A stretch of DNA of 64,000 bases from Streptomyces sp. ADI95-17. Its GTDB lineage: Bacteria > Actinomycetota > Actinomycetes > Streptomycetales > Streptomycetaceae. Location: assembly GCF_003846175.1 (NCBI RefSeq), contig NZ_ML123047.1, positions 21,228-85,227 of the forward strand, given 5' to 3'. Shown one piece after another: positions 54,210 to 63,040 of this stretch. Each line of letters begins with the position of its first letter. The stretch's first letter is position 1. Position numbers and translations under genes: made by a program. The notes beneath the pieces are model-generated. The model was not told the origin of the DNA. It ran no database searches and was given only the letters and a program-made list of their open reading frames with translations.

Positions 54210-54536
54210 CTTCCGTGCCTCCATGGCTGTTTCGACGGCGGCGGCCATTCTTCGAAGTTCGGCGATCCGGTCGGAGAGCAGCCGGTGCTGGCGCCGCAGG
54301 TGCTCCTGCGGGTCCGCTCCCGGATCGTCGAGCAGTACCGCGATCTCGTCGAGCGGGAAGCCGAGTTCCCGGTAGAACAGGATCTGCTGGAGCCGGTCGA
54401 GGTCGCCGTCGTCGTAACGGCGGTGCCCGGCCCGGCTGCGCCCGCTGGGCGAGAGCAGTCCGATTCCGTCGTAGTGGTGCAGGGTGCGCACCGTGACTCC
54501 GGCGAATCCGGCGACCTGTCCCACGGGGTACTCCAT
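53778..54536 (-). CDS. tipA: TipA-type MerR regulator (thiopeptide/multidrug-binding)
   Basis: 252 residues closely resembling S. lividans TipAL. The MerR helix-turn-helix is YPVGQVAGFAGVTVRTLHHYDGIGLL, with RYDDGDLDRLQQILFYRELGFPLDEI and the dimerisation helix. The C-terminal TipAS antibiotic-binding domain starts MGINLTPEEKFEVFGD. TipAL has cysteines at 207 and 214 near the ligand site; here C207 (FYECTAEFH) is kept but position 214 is Gly. The promoter and the internal TipAS start are both recognisable, so the gene should be autoinduced by thiopeptide-like compounds. Confidence 0.92.
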   Translation of the reverse strand: MEYPVGQVAGFAGVTVRTLHHYDGIGLLSPSGRSRAGHRRYDDGDLDRLQQILFYRELGFPLDEIAVLLDDPGADPQEHLRRQHRLLSDRIAELRRMAAAVETAMEARKMGINLTPEEKFEVFGDKDPEEHAEEAERRWGGTDAYAESQRRAAGYTKDDWKRIQAEVAEWSAAYDALMEAGEPATGERAMDLAEAHRLHIGRWFYECTAEFHRGLAEMYVSDPRFRAFYESMRPGLAEHLRDAIDANARRLA

Positions 54537-54573
54537 GGCTGTCCCGCTCCCTTCTCCGATCGGGTACGTCCCG

Positions 54574-54604
54574 AGCCTGGGCCCTGACGTGACGTGAGGT
54601 GCAA
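54574..54604 (-). promoter_or_regulatory. tipA promoter with 19-bp spacer and operator
   Basis: On the minus strand -35 TTGCAC (54604-54599), a 19-base spacer and -10 CAGGCT (54579-54574). A near-palindrome CCTGACGTGACGTGAGG (54583-54599 on the plus strand) fills the spacer. The long spacer is the MerR-family hallmark, and this closely follows the known ptipA sequence. Confidence 0.85.
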
Positions 54605-54673
54605 GCCCGAACCGGCGCCGCCCTCGGCGCCATTCGATGGGTTATGTTCCTTTTAGGCCGTTATGGTGAGCCG

Positions 54674-55960
54674 GTGGCCACCGAATCCTCCACCCTCGCC
54701 GGATCCGCCCCCGAGCCCACCCCCGTACAGCGGCTGCTGCCCGTCATCGTGCCCGCGCTGGCCGTCGGGATCCTCTGCGCCCTCGTCCTGCTCGGCATCA
54801 GCCTGCTCGCGGAGAGGCTTCAGGGCGTGCTCTGGGAGACGCTCCCCGACGCGCTCTCCGTCGGCCGTTACTCCACGCTCTGGATGATCGTGATGCTCAC
54901 CGCGAGCGGTCTGGCGGTCGGGCTGCTCGTCCGGGCGGTGCCCGGTCACGCGGGCCCCGATCCGGCGACCACCGGGCTGGTCGATCCGCCGCTGCCGCCG
55001 GGTGTGGTCCCGGGGCTGCTGCTGGTCACGGTCCTGACCCTGGCGGGCGGGGTCAGCCTCGGTCCGGAGAATCCGATCACGGCCGCCAACATCGCGCTGG
55101 CCTGCTGGCTCGGCCGCCGCTTCCTGCCCCGCACACCGGCGGCGCTCTGGCTCTCGCTCGCCGCGGCCGGCACCATCGGGGCGCTCTTCGGCACCCCGGT
55201 CGCCGCCGCACTGATCCTCACCGAGACCCTCGCCTCCCGCGCCGAACCGGGCGCGCTCTGGGACCGCCTCTTCGGCCCGCTCGCGGCGGGCACCGCGGGC
55301 GCGCTCACCATGACCCTGCTGGCCCACCCCAGCTTCGACCTGGCGCTGCCGGCCTACGACCGCCCGCGCTGGGGCGACCTGCCCGCCTCCGTCGTCATCG
55401 CGCTCACCGGGGCGGTGCTCGGCCTGCTGGCGGTGTACGCCTTCCCGTACGTGCACCGGCTCTTCCGGGCCCTGAAGCACCCGGTCCTGGCGCTGACGGC
55501 CGGCGGGCTGCTGCTCGGACTGCTGGGCGCGCTGGGCGGCCATCTCACCCTGTTCAAGGGGCTCGACGAGGTGAAGGAGCTGGCCGCCGACCCGAGCGGC
55601 CGGCCGGCCGGGCAGTTCGCGGTCATGGCCGTGGTGAAGACGGCCGCGCTGGTGATCGCGGCGAGCTGCGGCTTCCGGGGCGGGCGGATCTTCCCCGCCG
55701 TCTTCGTGGGCGCCGCGCTGGGGCTCTGCGCCCATGCCCTGGTCACCTCGGTGCCGGTGGCACTGGCGGTGACCTGCGGGGTGCTGGGGGTGCTGCTGGC
55801 CATCACCCGGCAGGGCTGGCTGAGCCTGTTCACCGCGGCGGTGCTGGTGGGCGACGCGGCGGTACTGCCGATGCTGTGCGTCGCCTCGCTGCCCGTCTGG
55901 CTGCTGGTGACCGGGCGGCCGCAGATGCAGCTGCACGAGGACGGTACGCCGCTGAAGTGA
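54674..55960 (+). CDS. ClC-type ion channel/transporter-like protein
   Basis: 428 residues, about ten to twelve membrane segments. ClC motifs are recognisable in LAGGVSLGPENPITAANIA (the GREGP position), AAAGTIGALFGTPVAAALILTE and GFRGGRIFPAVFVGAALG (the G-x-F-x-P position). In the first motif the gating Glu of ClC exchangers (E148 in E. coli ClC) is replaced by Leu, and the usual Ser-filter motif GSGIP is not clear. It may be a channel or have different ion preference. GTG start at 54674 chosen, close to the divergent tipA promoter. Confidence 0.78.
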   Translation: MATESSTLAGSAPEPTPVQRLLPVIVPALAVGILCALVLLGISLLAERLQGVLWETLPDALSVGRYSTLWMIVMLTASGLAVGLLVRAVPGHAGPDPATTGLVDPPLPPGVVPGLLLVTVLTLAGGVSLGPENPITAANIALACWLGRRFLPRTPAALWLSLAAAGTIGALFGTPVAAALILTETLASRAEPGALWDRLFGPLAAGTAGALTMTLLAHPSFDLALPAYDRPRWGDLPASVVIALTGAVLGLLAVYAFPYVHRLFRALKHPVLALTAGGLLLGLLGALGGHLTLFKGLDEVKELAADPSGRPAGQFAVMAVVKTAALVIAASCGFRGGRIFPAVFVGAALGLCAHALVTSVPVALAVTCGVLGVLLAITRQGWLSLFTAAVLVGDAAVLPMLCVASLPVWLLVTGRPQMQLHEDGTPLK

Positions 55961-56065
55961 GCCGGGGTGCCCGTCCGACGCGCCGGATGCCCGACCCTTC
56001 CGTATCGTCGCAACCGTATGGATTCGTCTGGATTCATCCCGTCAGGTCCGTCGGAGGTCCGCACC

Positions 56066-56689
56066 ATGCCCACGCCCGTCAACGTCGCCGTCATCTACTA
56101 CTCGTCGACCGGAACCGTCGCCACGATCGCCAAGGCCGTCGCGCAGTACGCCGAGAAGGCCGGTGCCGAGGTGCGGCTGCGCAAGGCCCGCGAGCTGGCC
56201 CCGCAGGCGGCCATCGACTCCAACCCGGCCTGGGCGGCCAACGCGAAGGCCACCGCGGACATCGCCGAGGCCTCGCCCGACGACATGGTCTGGGCGGACG
56301 CCGTGATCCTCGGTACGCCGACCCGGTTCGGCAACGTCACCGCCCAGCTCAAGCAGTTCCTCGACACCCTCGGCGGCCTCTGGCAGGCGGGCCACCTCGC
56401 GGACAAGGTCTACAGCGGCTTCACCGCCACCAGCACCGCGCACGGCGGCCAGGAGTCCACGCTGCTCGCGCTCTACAACACGATCCACCACTTCGGCGGC
56501 ATCCTGGTCGCCCCCGGCTACACGGACCCGTCGAAGTTCGTCGACGGCAATCCGTACGGCACCTCGCACGTCGCCGGCCAGGGCGACATCCCGGTCGGCG
56601 AGCAGACCCTGACCGCCGCCCGGGTCCAGGCCGAGCGGGTCGTGAAGTTCACCCGGGCCATCAAGGACGGCCTGGCCGCCGAGCGCTGA
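56066..56689 (+). CDS. wrbA: WrbA-type NAD(P)H:quinone oxidoreductase
   Basis: Flavodoxin-like enzyme of 207 residues. FMN loop YYSSTGTVATIAKAVA, PTRFGNVTAQLKQFLDTLGGLW and AHGGQESTLLALYNTIHHFGG are standard. Reduces quinones by two electrons, avoiding semiquinones. GGAGG with good spacing precedes ATG 56066. It is followed 20 bases later by gadB and may be cotranscribed. Confidence 0.93.
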   Translation: MPTPVNVAVIYYSSTGTVATIAKAVAQYAEKAGAEVRLRKARELAPQAAIDSNPAWAANAKATADIAEASPDDMVWADAVILGTPTRFGNVTAQLKQFLDTLGGLWQAGHLADKVYSGFTATSTAHGGQESTLLALYNTIHHFGGILVAPGYTDPSKFVDGNPYGTSHVAGQGDIPVGEQTLTAARVQAERVVKFTRAIKDGLAAER

Positions 56690-56709
56690 AGCCGAAAGGG
56701 CTCCCCCCG

Positions 56710-58134
56710 ATGCCTCTCCACAAGGGCTCGTCCCAGAGCGCCGAACCCTCCGACGCCCGCCGCAGACTCGCCCTCAACCCGTTCTACGGGGAGGCCGACC
56801 CGGCCGCCGGCATGGAGTCGGCGCCGCCCCGGCACCGGCTGCCCGACGGGCCGATGCCGCCGTCGACCGCGTACGGCCTGGTCCATGACGAGCTGATGCT
56901 CGACGGCAACTCACGGCTCAACCTCGCCACCTTCGTCACCACCTGGATGGAACCCCAGGCCGGGGTGCTGATGGGCGAGTGCCGCGACAAGAACATGATC
57001 GACAAGGACGAGTACCCGCGCACCGCCGAGCTGGAGCGGCGCTGTGTGGCGATGCTCGCCGACCTCTGGAACGCCCCCGATCCTTCGGCCGTCGTGGGCT
57101 GTTCGACGACCGGCTCCAGCGAGGCCTGCATGCTCGCCGGGCTGGCGCTGAAGCGCCGCTGGGCGGCCAGGAACGCCGGCCGCTATCCGGCGTCCGCCCG
57201 GCCGAACCTGGTCATGGGCATCAATGTGCAGGTCTGCTGGGACAAGTTCTGCAACTTCTGGGAGGTCGAGCCGCGGCTGATCCCGATGGAGGGCGAGCGC
57301 TTCCATCTCGACCCGCAGGCCGCGGCCGACCTCTGCGACGAGAACACCATCGGCGTCGTCGGCATCCTCGGCTCCACCTTCGACGGTTCCTACGAGCCGA
57401 TCGCGGAGCTGTGCGCGGCGCTGGACGCCCTCCAGGAGCGCACCGGCCTCGACATCCCCGTCCATGTGGACGGGGCGTCCGGGGCGATGGTGGCACCGTT
57501 CCTGGACGAGGACCTGTCCTGGGACTTCCGGCAGCCGAGGGTGTCCTCCATCAACACCTCCGGGCACAAGTACGGGCTGGTCTACCCGGGCGTCGGCTGG
57601 GTGCTGTGGCGCTCGGCCGCCGAACTGCCCGAGGAGCTGGTGTTCCGGGTCAACTACCTGGGCGGCGACATGCCGACCTTCGCGCTGAACTTCTCCCGGC
57701 CGGGCGCGCAGGTGGTGGCGCAGTACTACACCTTCCTGCGGCTGGGCCGGGACGGCTACCGGGCCGTCCAGCAGGCGTCCCGGGACGTGGCCTGCGGGCT
57801 CGCGAAGCGGATCGGGGCGATCGGCGACTTCCGGCTCCTCACCCGGGGCGACCAGTTGCCCGTCCTCGCGCTGACGACCGCACCGGACGTGACGGCCTTC
57901 GACGTCTTCGACGTGTCACGGCGGCTGCGGGAACAGGGCTGGCGGGTACCGGCGTACACCTTCCCGGCCAACCGGCAGGACCTGGCGGTGCTGCGGGTGG
58001 TGTGCCGCAACGGCTTCTCCTCGGACCTCGCCGATTTGCTGCTGGAGGACCTGGACCTGATCCTTCCCGACCTGCGCCGCCAGGCGCACCCGATGAGCCA
58101 CGACCGGCAGATGGCCACCTCGTTCCACCACTGA
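56710..58134 (+). CDS. gadB: Glutamate decarboxylase
   Basis: PLP enzyme of 474 residues converting glutamate to GABA with proton consumption. GSSEACMLAGLALKRRW, VHVDGASGAMVAPF, the PLP lysine in NTSGHKYGLVYPGVGWVLWR and LGGDMPTFALNFSRPGAQVV match GadB. The C-terminal HH ends resemble the pH-gating His tail of E. coli GadB. No antiporter gene (gadC) is nearby. Confidence 0.94.
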   Translation: MPLHKGSSQSAEPSDARRRLALNPFYGEADPAAGMESAPPRHRLPDGPMPPSTAYGLVHDELMLDGNSRLNLATFVTTWMEPQAGVLMGECRDKNMIDKDEYPRTAELERRCVAMLADLWNAPDPSAVVGCSTTGSSEACMLAGLALKRRWAARNAGRYPASARPNLVMGINVQVCWDKFCNFWEVEPRLIPMEGERFHLDPQAAADLCDENTIGVVGILGSTFDGSYEPIAELCAALDALQERTGLDIPVHVDGASGAMVAPFLDEDLSWDFRQPRVSSINTSGHKYGLVYPGVGWVLWRSAAELPEELVFRVNYLGGDMPTFALNFSRPGAQVVAQYYTFLRLGRDGYRAVQQASRDVACGLAKRIGAIGDFRLLTRGDQLPVLALTTAPDVTAFDVFDVSRRLREQGWRVPAYTFPANRQDLAVLRVVCRNGFSSDLADLLLEDLDLILPDLRRQAHPMSHDRQMATSFHH

Positions 58135-58152
58135 GGCGCCGGCCGGCCGGGC

Positions 58153-58773
58153 TCAGCGACCCGTCGCGTAGGGGTTCTCCTGGCCTTCGGCGAGCACTCC
58201 GACGAAGGGCTCGCCCTCCCCCGCGAAGGTGTACGCCCCGCCCTCGATGCGGGCGATCAGTCCGCGTGTCCACTCGGCCCCGGCGTCCGCCGAGTGGACC
58301 CACATGTTCATGATCTCGCCGATGTGGCCGATCGACTCGGGCCCGTCCTGCGGCGTGTAGTACTCCGTGACCGTGGCCCGCCAGGCCGCGAGACCGGCGA
58401 CCCGCTCCTTGAGCAGCGCGACCGCCTCGGCCCGCTCCAGGTCGACGATCCCGCCGAGCGCCGCCGACAGCACGTCCGGCTTCTGGTCGTACGAGGTCAG
58501 CGCCGCGCGCAGCAGCGTGAAGTACTCCTCGTCGCCCCGCTCGGTGATCTCGTACTCGGTACGGGGCGGGCCGCCAGCCGTGCTCGGGGCGGTCTCGTGG
58601 GCGAGCAGCAGTCCCTGCTTCGCCATCTGCTTCAGTGCGTGATAGACCGACCCGGGCTTGGCGTTGGACCACTCGTGCGCGCCCCAGTACTCCAGGTCGT
58701 TGCGGACCTGATAGCCGTGCGCCCGGCCGTGCTGGCGCACGGCGCAGAGGACCAGCAGCCGGATCGCGGACAT
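58153..58773 (-). CDS. PadR-family transcriptional regulator
   Basis: 206 residues. The N-terminal winged helix (IRLLVLCAVRQHGRAHGYQVRNDLEYWGAHEWSNAKPGSVYHALKQMAKQGLL, RTEYEITERG) is PadR. The C-terminal half is a longer helical dimerisation domain. Upstream, a 23-bp inverted repeat overlaps the end of the DinB-family gene and may be its operator. Convergent with gadB, 18 bases apart. Confidence 0.88.
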   Translation of the reverse strand: MSAIRLLVLCAVRQHGRAHGYQVRNDLEYWGAHEWSNAKPGSVYHALKQMAKQGLLLAHETAPSTAGGPPRTEYEITERGDEEYFTLLRAALTSYDQKPDVLSAALGGIVDLERAEAVALLKERVAGLAAWRATVTEYYTPQDGPESIGHIGEIMNMWVHSADAGAEWTRGLIARIEGGAYTFAGEGEPFVGVLAEGQENPYATGR

Positions 58774-58787
58774 CTCACGCCCCCCTT

Positions 58788-58810
58788 CTACTCAACTTTG
58801 ATTAGAGTAG
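58788..58810. promoter_or_regulatory. Inverted repeat upstream of padR
   Basis: CTACTC-N11-GAGTAG, the innermost bases AT-rich, 15 bases before the padR ATG and overlapping the dinB-like stop. Candidate PadR autoregulatory site. Confidence 0.45.
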
Positions 58811-59343
58811 CCCTTCGCCTCGGCGATCAGCTCGAACGCGGTCCGGCCGTCCAGGGACTCCCGGATGATGTCGGCGTGCCCGGCGTGCCGGGCGATCTCC
58901 TCGACGAGATGGGCCAGCAGCCACCGCATCGAGCACCGCTCCCCCTTCGGGAACCAGGGAGCCTCGGGCAGCGGGAAGGTGTCGCTCATGTCGGGTACCG
59001 AGCGGATGAACTTCTCGGTCTCGACCGCGACGCCGTCCCAGAACTCCAGCATCTGCGCCACGGTCTCGTCGCCGACGAGCCGGAAGCTGTCCGCCCAGGT
59101 CTCCTCGACGCGGGCGCCTTCGTTCGGCTGCTGCTGAGCCATCCGCAGCCAGTTCAGCTCGGTCTCGGCCACGTGCTTGAGCAGCCCGGAGAGGGAGAGT
59201 TGGCTGACGCTGGGGCGACTCGCCGCCTGCTCCTCGGTCAGTCCGATCAGGGAGCGCCGGATCGCGCCGCGCTGGGCCTCGACGAAGGAGAGGAGCATGC
59301 CGCGCTCGTCGCCGGAGGTTTCCGAGGGAACGTGGGTGACCAT
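58792..59343 (-). CDS. DinB-family protein (DUF664)
   Basis: 183 residues with the four-helix DinB fold: GMLLSFVEAQRGAIRRSLIGLTEEQ, LSLSGLLKHVAETELNWLR (first His of the metal site) and WLLAHLVEEIARHAGHADIIRESLDG (second and third His: H-x3-E-x2-RHAGH). Typical of metal-dependent thiol-transfer enzymes using mycothiol or bacillithiol. Substrate unknown. Immediately upstream of padR on the same strand. Confidence 0.87.
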   Translation of the reverse strand: MVTHVPSETSGDERGMLLSFVEAQRGAIRRSLIGLTEEQAASRPSVSQLSLSGLLKHVAETELNWLRMAQQQPNEGARVEETWADSFRLVGDETVAQMLEFWDGVAVETEKFIRSVPDMSDTFPLPEAPWFPKGERCSMRWLLAHLVEEIARHAGHADIIRESLDGRTAFELIAEAKGYSNQS

Positions 59344-59443
59344 GAGGACCGCCTCGATGTTTTGTGCCGGTTCTGCCTGACACCGAACAAGTTACGGTCC
59401 GATGCGGACAGCTTCTGTCCTCGATGGCGAGGAGGCACGGAAA

Positions 59444-60901
59444 TCAGAAGGGGAAGACGGTTCGGCCGTGCTGGACCGAGATCCACCGCTGGGTGGTGAA
59501 GGCCTCGACGGTCGCCTCGCCGTTCAGCCGGCCGAGCCCGGAGGACTTCTCGCCGCCGAACGCCACCAGCGGATCGTCCTGCACGGTCGAGTCGTTGACG
59601 TGGAACATCCCGCTGACGACCCGCCGCGCGAACCGCACCCCGCGTTCGGTGCTGCCGGTGTGCACCGCGCCGCTCAGCCCGTACGGGGTGTCGTTGGCGA
59701 TCCGTACGGCCTCGTCCTCACCGTCGAACGTCATCAGCAGTGCCACCGGTCCGAATATCTCCTGGGACAGCAGCGGGGAGCCGTCGGGGAGCCCGGTGAG
59801 CACGGTCGGCTCCACGAGGTTGCCGCGGGTCCGGCCGCGGACGAGTGCGGTGGCCCCCTCGGCGATCGCCTGGTCGACCAGCGCGGTCAGGGCGTCGGCC
59901 TGGAAGGTGTTGATGACCGGGCCGATCCGGGTGTCCGGTTCGCGCGGGTCACCGGTCGTCAGCGCGGCCACCGCGGCGGTGAACTTCTCGGTGAACTCCC
60001 GCTCGACACGGCGGTCCACCAGGATCCGGTTGGCGGCCATGCAGACCTGCCCCTGGTAGACGAAGCGGCTGTGCACGGCGGCGTCGACCGCGTAGTCGAT
60101 GTCCGCGTCCTCCAGCACTACCAGGGCGCTGTTGCCGCTGAGTTCGAGGATCGTCCGCTTGAAGTGCCCGGCCGCGACCGCGCCGACATGGCGGCCGACC
60201 CGGTCCGAGCCGGCGAACGAGATCACCCGGGGCACGGGATGCTCGATGAACGCGTCGCCGATCTCGGCGACATCCGTGATCACGACGTTGAGGAGTCCGG
60301 CGGGCAGTCCGGCGTCCGCGAAGATCTTCGCGATCAGGGTGCCGCCTGCTATCGGGGCGTTCTGGTTGGGCTTGACGACGACCGCGTTGCCGAGCGCGAG
60401 GGCCGGCGCGACGGACTTCATCGCCACCAGGAAAGGGAAGTTGAACGGGCTGATCACACCGATGACGCCGACGGGCAGCCGGTAGAGGCGGTTCTCCTTG
60501 CCGTCCGCCAGGGCGGGCAGCAGACTGCCGGGCGGACGCAGCGCCTGGCGGATCGCGTCACGCAGGAATTCCTCGGCGGTCCGGACCTCGTACTCCGCCT
60601 TGACCCGGGTGCCGCCGAGTTCGTCGATGATCACGTCGACGATGTCGTCGTGCAGTTCCCCGGTGATGCGCAGCGCGCGTTCCAGGATTTCGCGGCGCTC
60701 GTACGCTCCGGTGGTGGCCCAGGCGCGCTGGGCGCGCTCGGCGGCGCGGTAGGCCAGGTCGACCTCCTGCGCGGTGGCAATGGTGATCGCGGCGAGTTTC
60801 TCCCCGTTGAAGGGATTGAAATCGATGATGTCCCACGAGCCGGTTCCGGTCCGCCACTCACCGTCGATGTATTGGTCGGCCAGCTCGTAGAAGAAGGACA
60901 T
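59444..60901 (-). CDS. Aldehyde dehydrogenase
   Basis: NAD(P)-dependent dehydrogenase of 485 residues. VIGVISPFNFPFLVAMKSVAPALALGNAVVVKPNQ, the general-base Glu in ILELSGNSALVVL and nucleophile Cys in YQGQVCMAANR (Cys near 287), with EIFGPVALL and FGGEKSSGLGR. Resembles benzaldehyde/vanillin-type dehydrogenases. Start MSFFYE at 60901 chosen. It follows the XRE gene 54 bases downstream. Confidence 0.9.
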   Translation of the reverse strand: MSFFYELADQYIDGEWRTGTGSWDIIDFNPFNGEKLAAITIATAQEVDLAYRAAERAQRAWATTGAYERREILERALRITGELHDDIVDVIIDELGGTRVKAEYEVRTAEEFLRDAIRQALRPPGSLLPALADGKENRLYRLPVGVIGVISPFNFPFLVAMKSVAPALALGNAVVVKPNQNAPIAGGTLIAKIFADAGLPAGLLNVVITDVAEIGDAFIEHPVPRVISFAGSDRVGRHVGAVAAGHFKRTILELSGNSALVVLEDADIDYAVDAAVHSRFVYQGQVCMAANRILVDRRVEREFTEKFTAAVAALTTGDPREPDTRIGPVINTFQADALTALVDQAIAEGATALVRGRTRGNLVEPTVLTGLPDGSPLLSQEIFGPVALLMTFDGEDEAVRIANDTPYGLSGAVHTGSTERGVRFARRVVSGMFHVNDSTVQDDPLVAFGGEKSSGLGRLNGEATVEAFTTQRWISVQHGRTVFPF

Positions 60902-60955
60902 GCAGATCCCTTGACTCAGGTGCAACTCCCGTCGAACCGTCATCGTACTGACGAA

Positions 60956-61837
60956 TCAGGTGAGTTGGAGTAGACCACGGAGCAGATCGCGGCTCTCCTC
61001 GGGCCCTGGACTGTCCTCGTGGAGTCGCACCATGGCCTTTTCGTACTGAGCGACTTCTTCGGCCTTGTCCAGATAGAGCGCACTTGTCAGCTGCTCCAAA
61101 TAGACAATGTCCGACAGATCGGATTCCGGGAATCGCAGCATCGTAAAAGAACCGCTCTCGCCGGCATGCCCGCCGAAACTGAAGGGCATGACCTGGAGAG
61201 TGACGTTGGACTGTTCCGACATTTCGATCAGATGCCGCAATTGCCCGCGCATCACTTCACGGTCGCCGTACGGCCGGCGCAGCGCCGCCTCGTCCAGTAC
61301 GGCGTGCAGATGGGGTGCGCGTTCGGAGACGAGGGCCTTCTGACGCTCCAGCCGCAGCGCCACCCGGCGGTCGATCTCGACGGCGGGCGCGGCGCCCATG
61401 CCCCGGGTGACGACCGCGTGTGCGTACGCCTCGGTCTGCAACAGGCCGTGGACGAACTGGACTTCGTACACCCGGATGAGCGATGCCGCTCCCTCCAGTC
61501 CGATGTACGTCTGGAACCAGCCGGGCAGCACATCGCCGTAACTGTGCCACCAGCCCGCCACATTGGCCTCACGGGCCAGGCCGAGCAGTGCGTCGCGCTC
61601 CGCCTCGTCCGTGACTCCGTAGAGCGTGAGCAGATCCTCGACGTCCCTGGCCTTGAAGCTCACCCGTCCCAACTCCATGCGGCTGATCTTCGATTCGGAG
61701 GCCCGGATGGAGTAGCCGGCCGCCTCACGGGTGATGCCGCGCGAGTCGCGCAGCCGCCTGAGCTGCGAGCCCAGCAGGATGCGCCGCACCACAGATCCAC
61801 TCGACTCGCCTGCCGCCACTGGCCCGGTCCTCCCCAT
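60956..61837 (-). CDS. XRE-family regulator with DUF5753
   Basis: 293 residues. The N-terminal helix-turn-helix is LGSQLRRLRDSRGITREAAGYSIRASESKISRMELGRV. The C-terminal DUF5753 covers LPGWFQTYIGLEGAASLIRVYEVQFVHGLLQTEAYAHAV and LHAVLDEAALRRPYG. In streptomycetes these proteins pair with DUF397 proteins and HATPase proteins and influence development and antibiotic production. ATG at 61837 with AGGGA is preferred; a TTG at 61894 is possible. Confidence 0.9.
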   Translation of the reverse strand: MGRTGPVAAGESSGSVVRRILLGSQLRRLRDSRGITREAAGYSIRASESKISRMELGRVSFKARDVEDLLTLYGVTDEAERDALLGLAREANVAGWWHSYGDVLPGWFQTYIGLEGAASLIRVYEVQFVHGLLQTEAYAHAVVTRGMGAAPAVEIDRRVALRLERQKALVSERAPHLHAVLDEAALRRPYGDREVMRGQLRHLIEMSEQSNVTLQVMPFSFGGHAGESGSFTMLRFPESDLSDIVYLEQLTSALYLDKAEEVAQYEKAMVRLHEDSPGPEESRDLLRGLLQLT

Positions 61838-61910
61838 CGCTTCCCTGGCATCGGGGCTCCCCCCTGAACCCCAAGTGCCGGATTCTGCCACCAAAACGCT
61901 TCAGCCCGTA

Positions 61911-61932
61911 CTCATTCGATTACGGAAATGAG
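61911..61932. promoter_or_regulatory. 22-bp palindrome between XRE and HATPase genes
   Basis: CTCATT-N10-AATGAG in a locally AT-rich part of the divergent region. Possible operator of the XRE regulator. Confidence 0.35.
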
Positions 61933-62007
61933 AAGCCTTCCAGAAAGCTGTGAAAATACGCGCAGGAAGAAATGACCAAGAACCGGCACGGGTTCGGACA
62001 GGTCAGG

Positions 62008-62040
62008 CGCGTGCACGTGCATCTGCCCTTGCATCTGCCC
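62008..62040 (+). promoter_or_regulatory. 33-bp box, copy 1, upstream of the HATPase gene
   Basis: Begins CGCGTGCACGTGCATC and ends TGCATCTGCCC. An inverted copy matching at 30 of 33 positions is at 63041-63073 upstream of the DUF397 gene. Each copy has the same orientation relative to the gene it precedes. Confidence 0.75.
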
Positions 62041-62145
62041 TACGCATTGGGAACCATGGGGCTCGCGCACCTGCGTGCTCGTTCGTGTTGTGCCGCTGTA
62101 CCCCCCGCAGTTCCGATACAGCCGCGAATCCCGGGAGTGCCTCGC

Positions 62146-62664
62146 ATGGGGACGAATGGATCGACGATGCTCGAGCCGTTACGGCAGGGGCTTCCCCCCA
62201 TCGATCCCTCGGGCGTCTCCGGATCAGCCACCTGCACACTGCCCGCCTGCTACGAAGCGGTGGGCGGGGCAAGGCGGTTCACCAGGACGACGCTGACCGG
62301 ATGGGGGCTCGCCGACCGGTTCGACGACGTCGCGCTGGTGGTCTCCGAACTCGTCACCAACGCCCTGCGGCACGCCCTGCCCTCGGACAGCACCGCGCCG
62401 GAACCCCAGGACCCCCCGGTACGGCTGCACTTGATGCGCTGGAGCTCGCGGCTGGTGTGTGCGGTGCGCGACCCCAGCCAGGAGAGCCCGATCGCCACCG
62501 AGGCACCGGACTGCGCGGAATCCGGCCGCGGCCTCTTCCTCGTGGAGTCCTTCAGCGACTCGTGGGGCTGGCACCCCTCGCCGGAGACGGAGGGCCCGAA
62601 CGCCCTGGCGCCGTCGCGCGGCAAGGTGGTCTGGGCGCTGTTCCGGCTCTCCGACGGCATCTGA
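62146..62664 (+). CDS. HATPase-domain anti-sigma-like ATP-binding protein
   Basis: 172 residues of the RsbW/SpoIIAB-like histidine-kinase-type ATPase family: CYEAVGGARRFTRTTLTGWGL, N-box DVALVVSELVTNALRHAL (Asn for Mg-ATP), VCAVRDPSQESP and ESGRGLFLVESFSDSWGW as G-box. In Streptomyces such orphans lie next to XRE and DUF397 genes. It may bind a sigma factor, but no sigma factor gene is close. ATG 62146 with GGGAG. Confidence 0.85.
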   Translation: MGTNGSTMLEPLRQGLPPIDPSGVSGSATCTLPACYEAVGGARRFTRTTLTGWGLADRFDDVALVVSELVTNALRHALPSDSTAPEPQDPPVRLHLMRWSSRLVCAVRDPSQESPIATEAPDCAESGRGLFLVESFSDSWGWHPSPETEGPNALAPSRGKVVWALFRLSDGI

Positions 62665-62669
62665 TCCGC

Positions 62670-62690
62670 CCGGCCGCGACGAGCGGCCGG
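62670..62690. terminator. Hairpin between HATPase and DUF397 genes
   Basis: CCGGCCGC-N5-GCGGCCGG between convergent genes. Confidence 0.6.
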
Positions 62691-62724
62691 CGGTCCGGGC
62701 CGGACACCGGCCCGCGGGGAGCGC

Positions 62725-62967
62725 TCAGCCGCCCGCTATGAGGTGGTCGAACTCCCCGTCCTTCACACCGAGCAGCAGCGCCTCTATCTCGGCCGGCGTA
62801 TAGACCAGCGCCGGCCCGTCGGGGTGGCGCGAATTCCGCATCGCCACATCTCCGTCGGGCAGTTTCGCGAACTCCACGCAGGAACCCTGGGAGTTGCTGT
62901 GTCTGCTCTTCTGCCAGACGACTCCGCGAAGCTCTGTGGCCGCCATGCCGTTGTACACGTGGTGCAC
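62725..62967 (-). CDS. DUF397 protein
   Basis: 80 residues. VVWQKSRHSNSQGSCVEFAKLPDGDVAMRNSRHPDGPALVYTPAEIEALLLGVKDGEFDHL is a classical DUF397 domain (W-x-KSS/H-x-S-x(3)-GCVE form). DUF397 proteins act with DUF5753 regulators, sometimes as inhibitor pairs. The GTG at 62967 has GGGGAG six bases upstream; the ATG at 62946 is an alternative. Its promoter has the 33-bp box adjacent to the -35 position. Confidence 0.88.
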   Translation of the reverse strand: MHHVYNGMAATELRGVVWQKSRHSNSQGSCVEFAKLPDGDVAMRNSRHPDGPALVYTPAEIEALLLGVKDGEFDHLIAGG

Positions 62968-63011
62968 AGGACGCTCCCCGAGTTGCAAGGTGCAAGTGTC
63001 AACTGTCTCGG

Positions 63012-63040
63012 ATCATAGCTCTGTTCAAATTTCCCTGCAT
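63012..63040 (-). promoter_or_regulatory. DUF397 gene promoter
   Basis: -10 TATGAT at 63017-63012, 17-base spacer, and a poor -35 (ATGCAG at 63040-63035) abutting the 33-bp box. A strong -10, poor -35 and adjacent box fit activator dependence. Confidence 0.5.
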
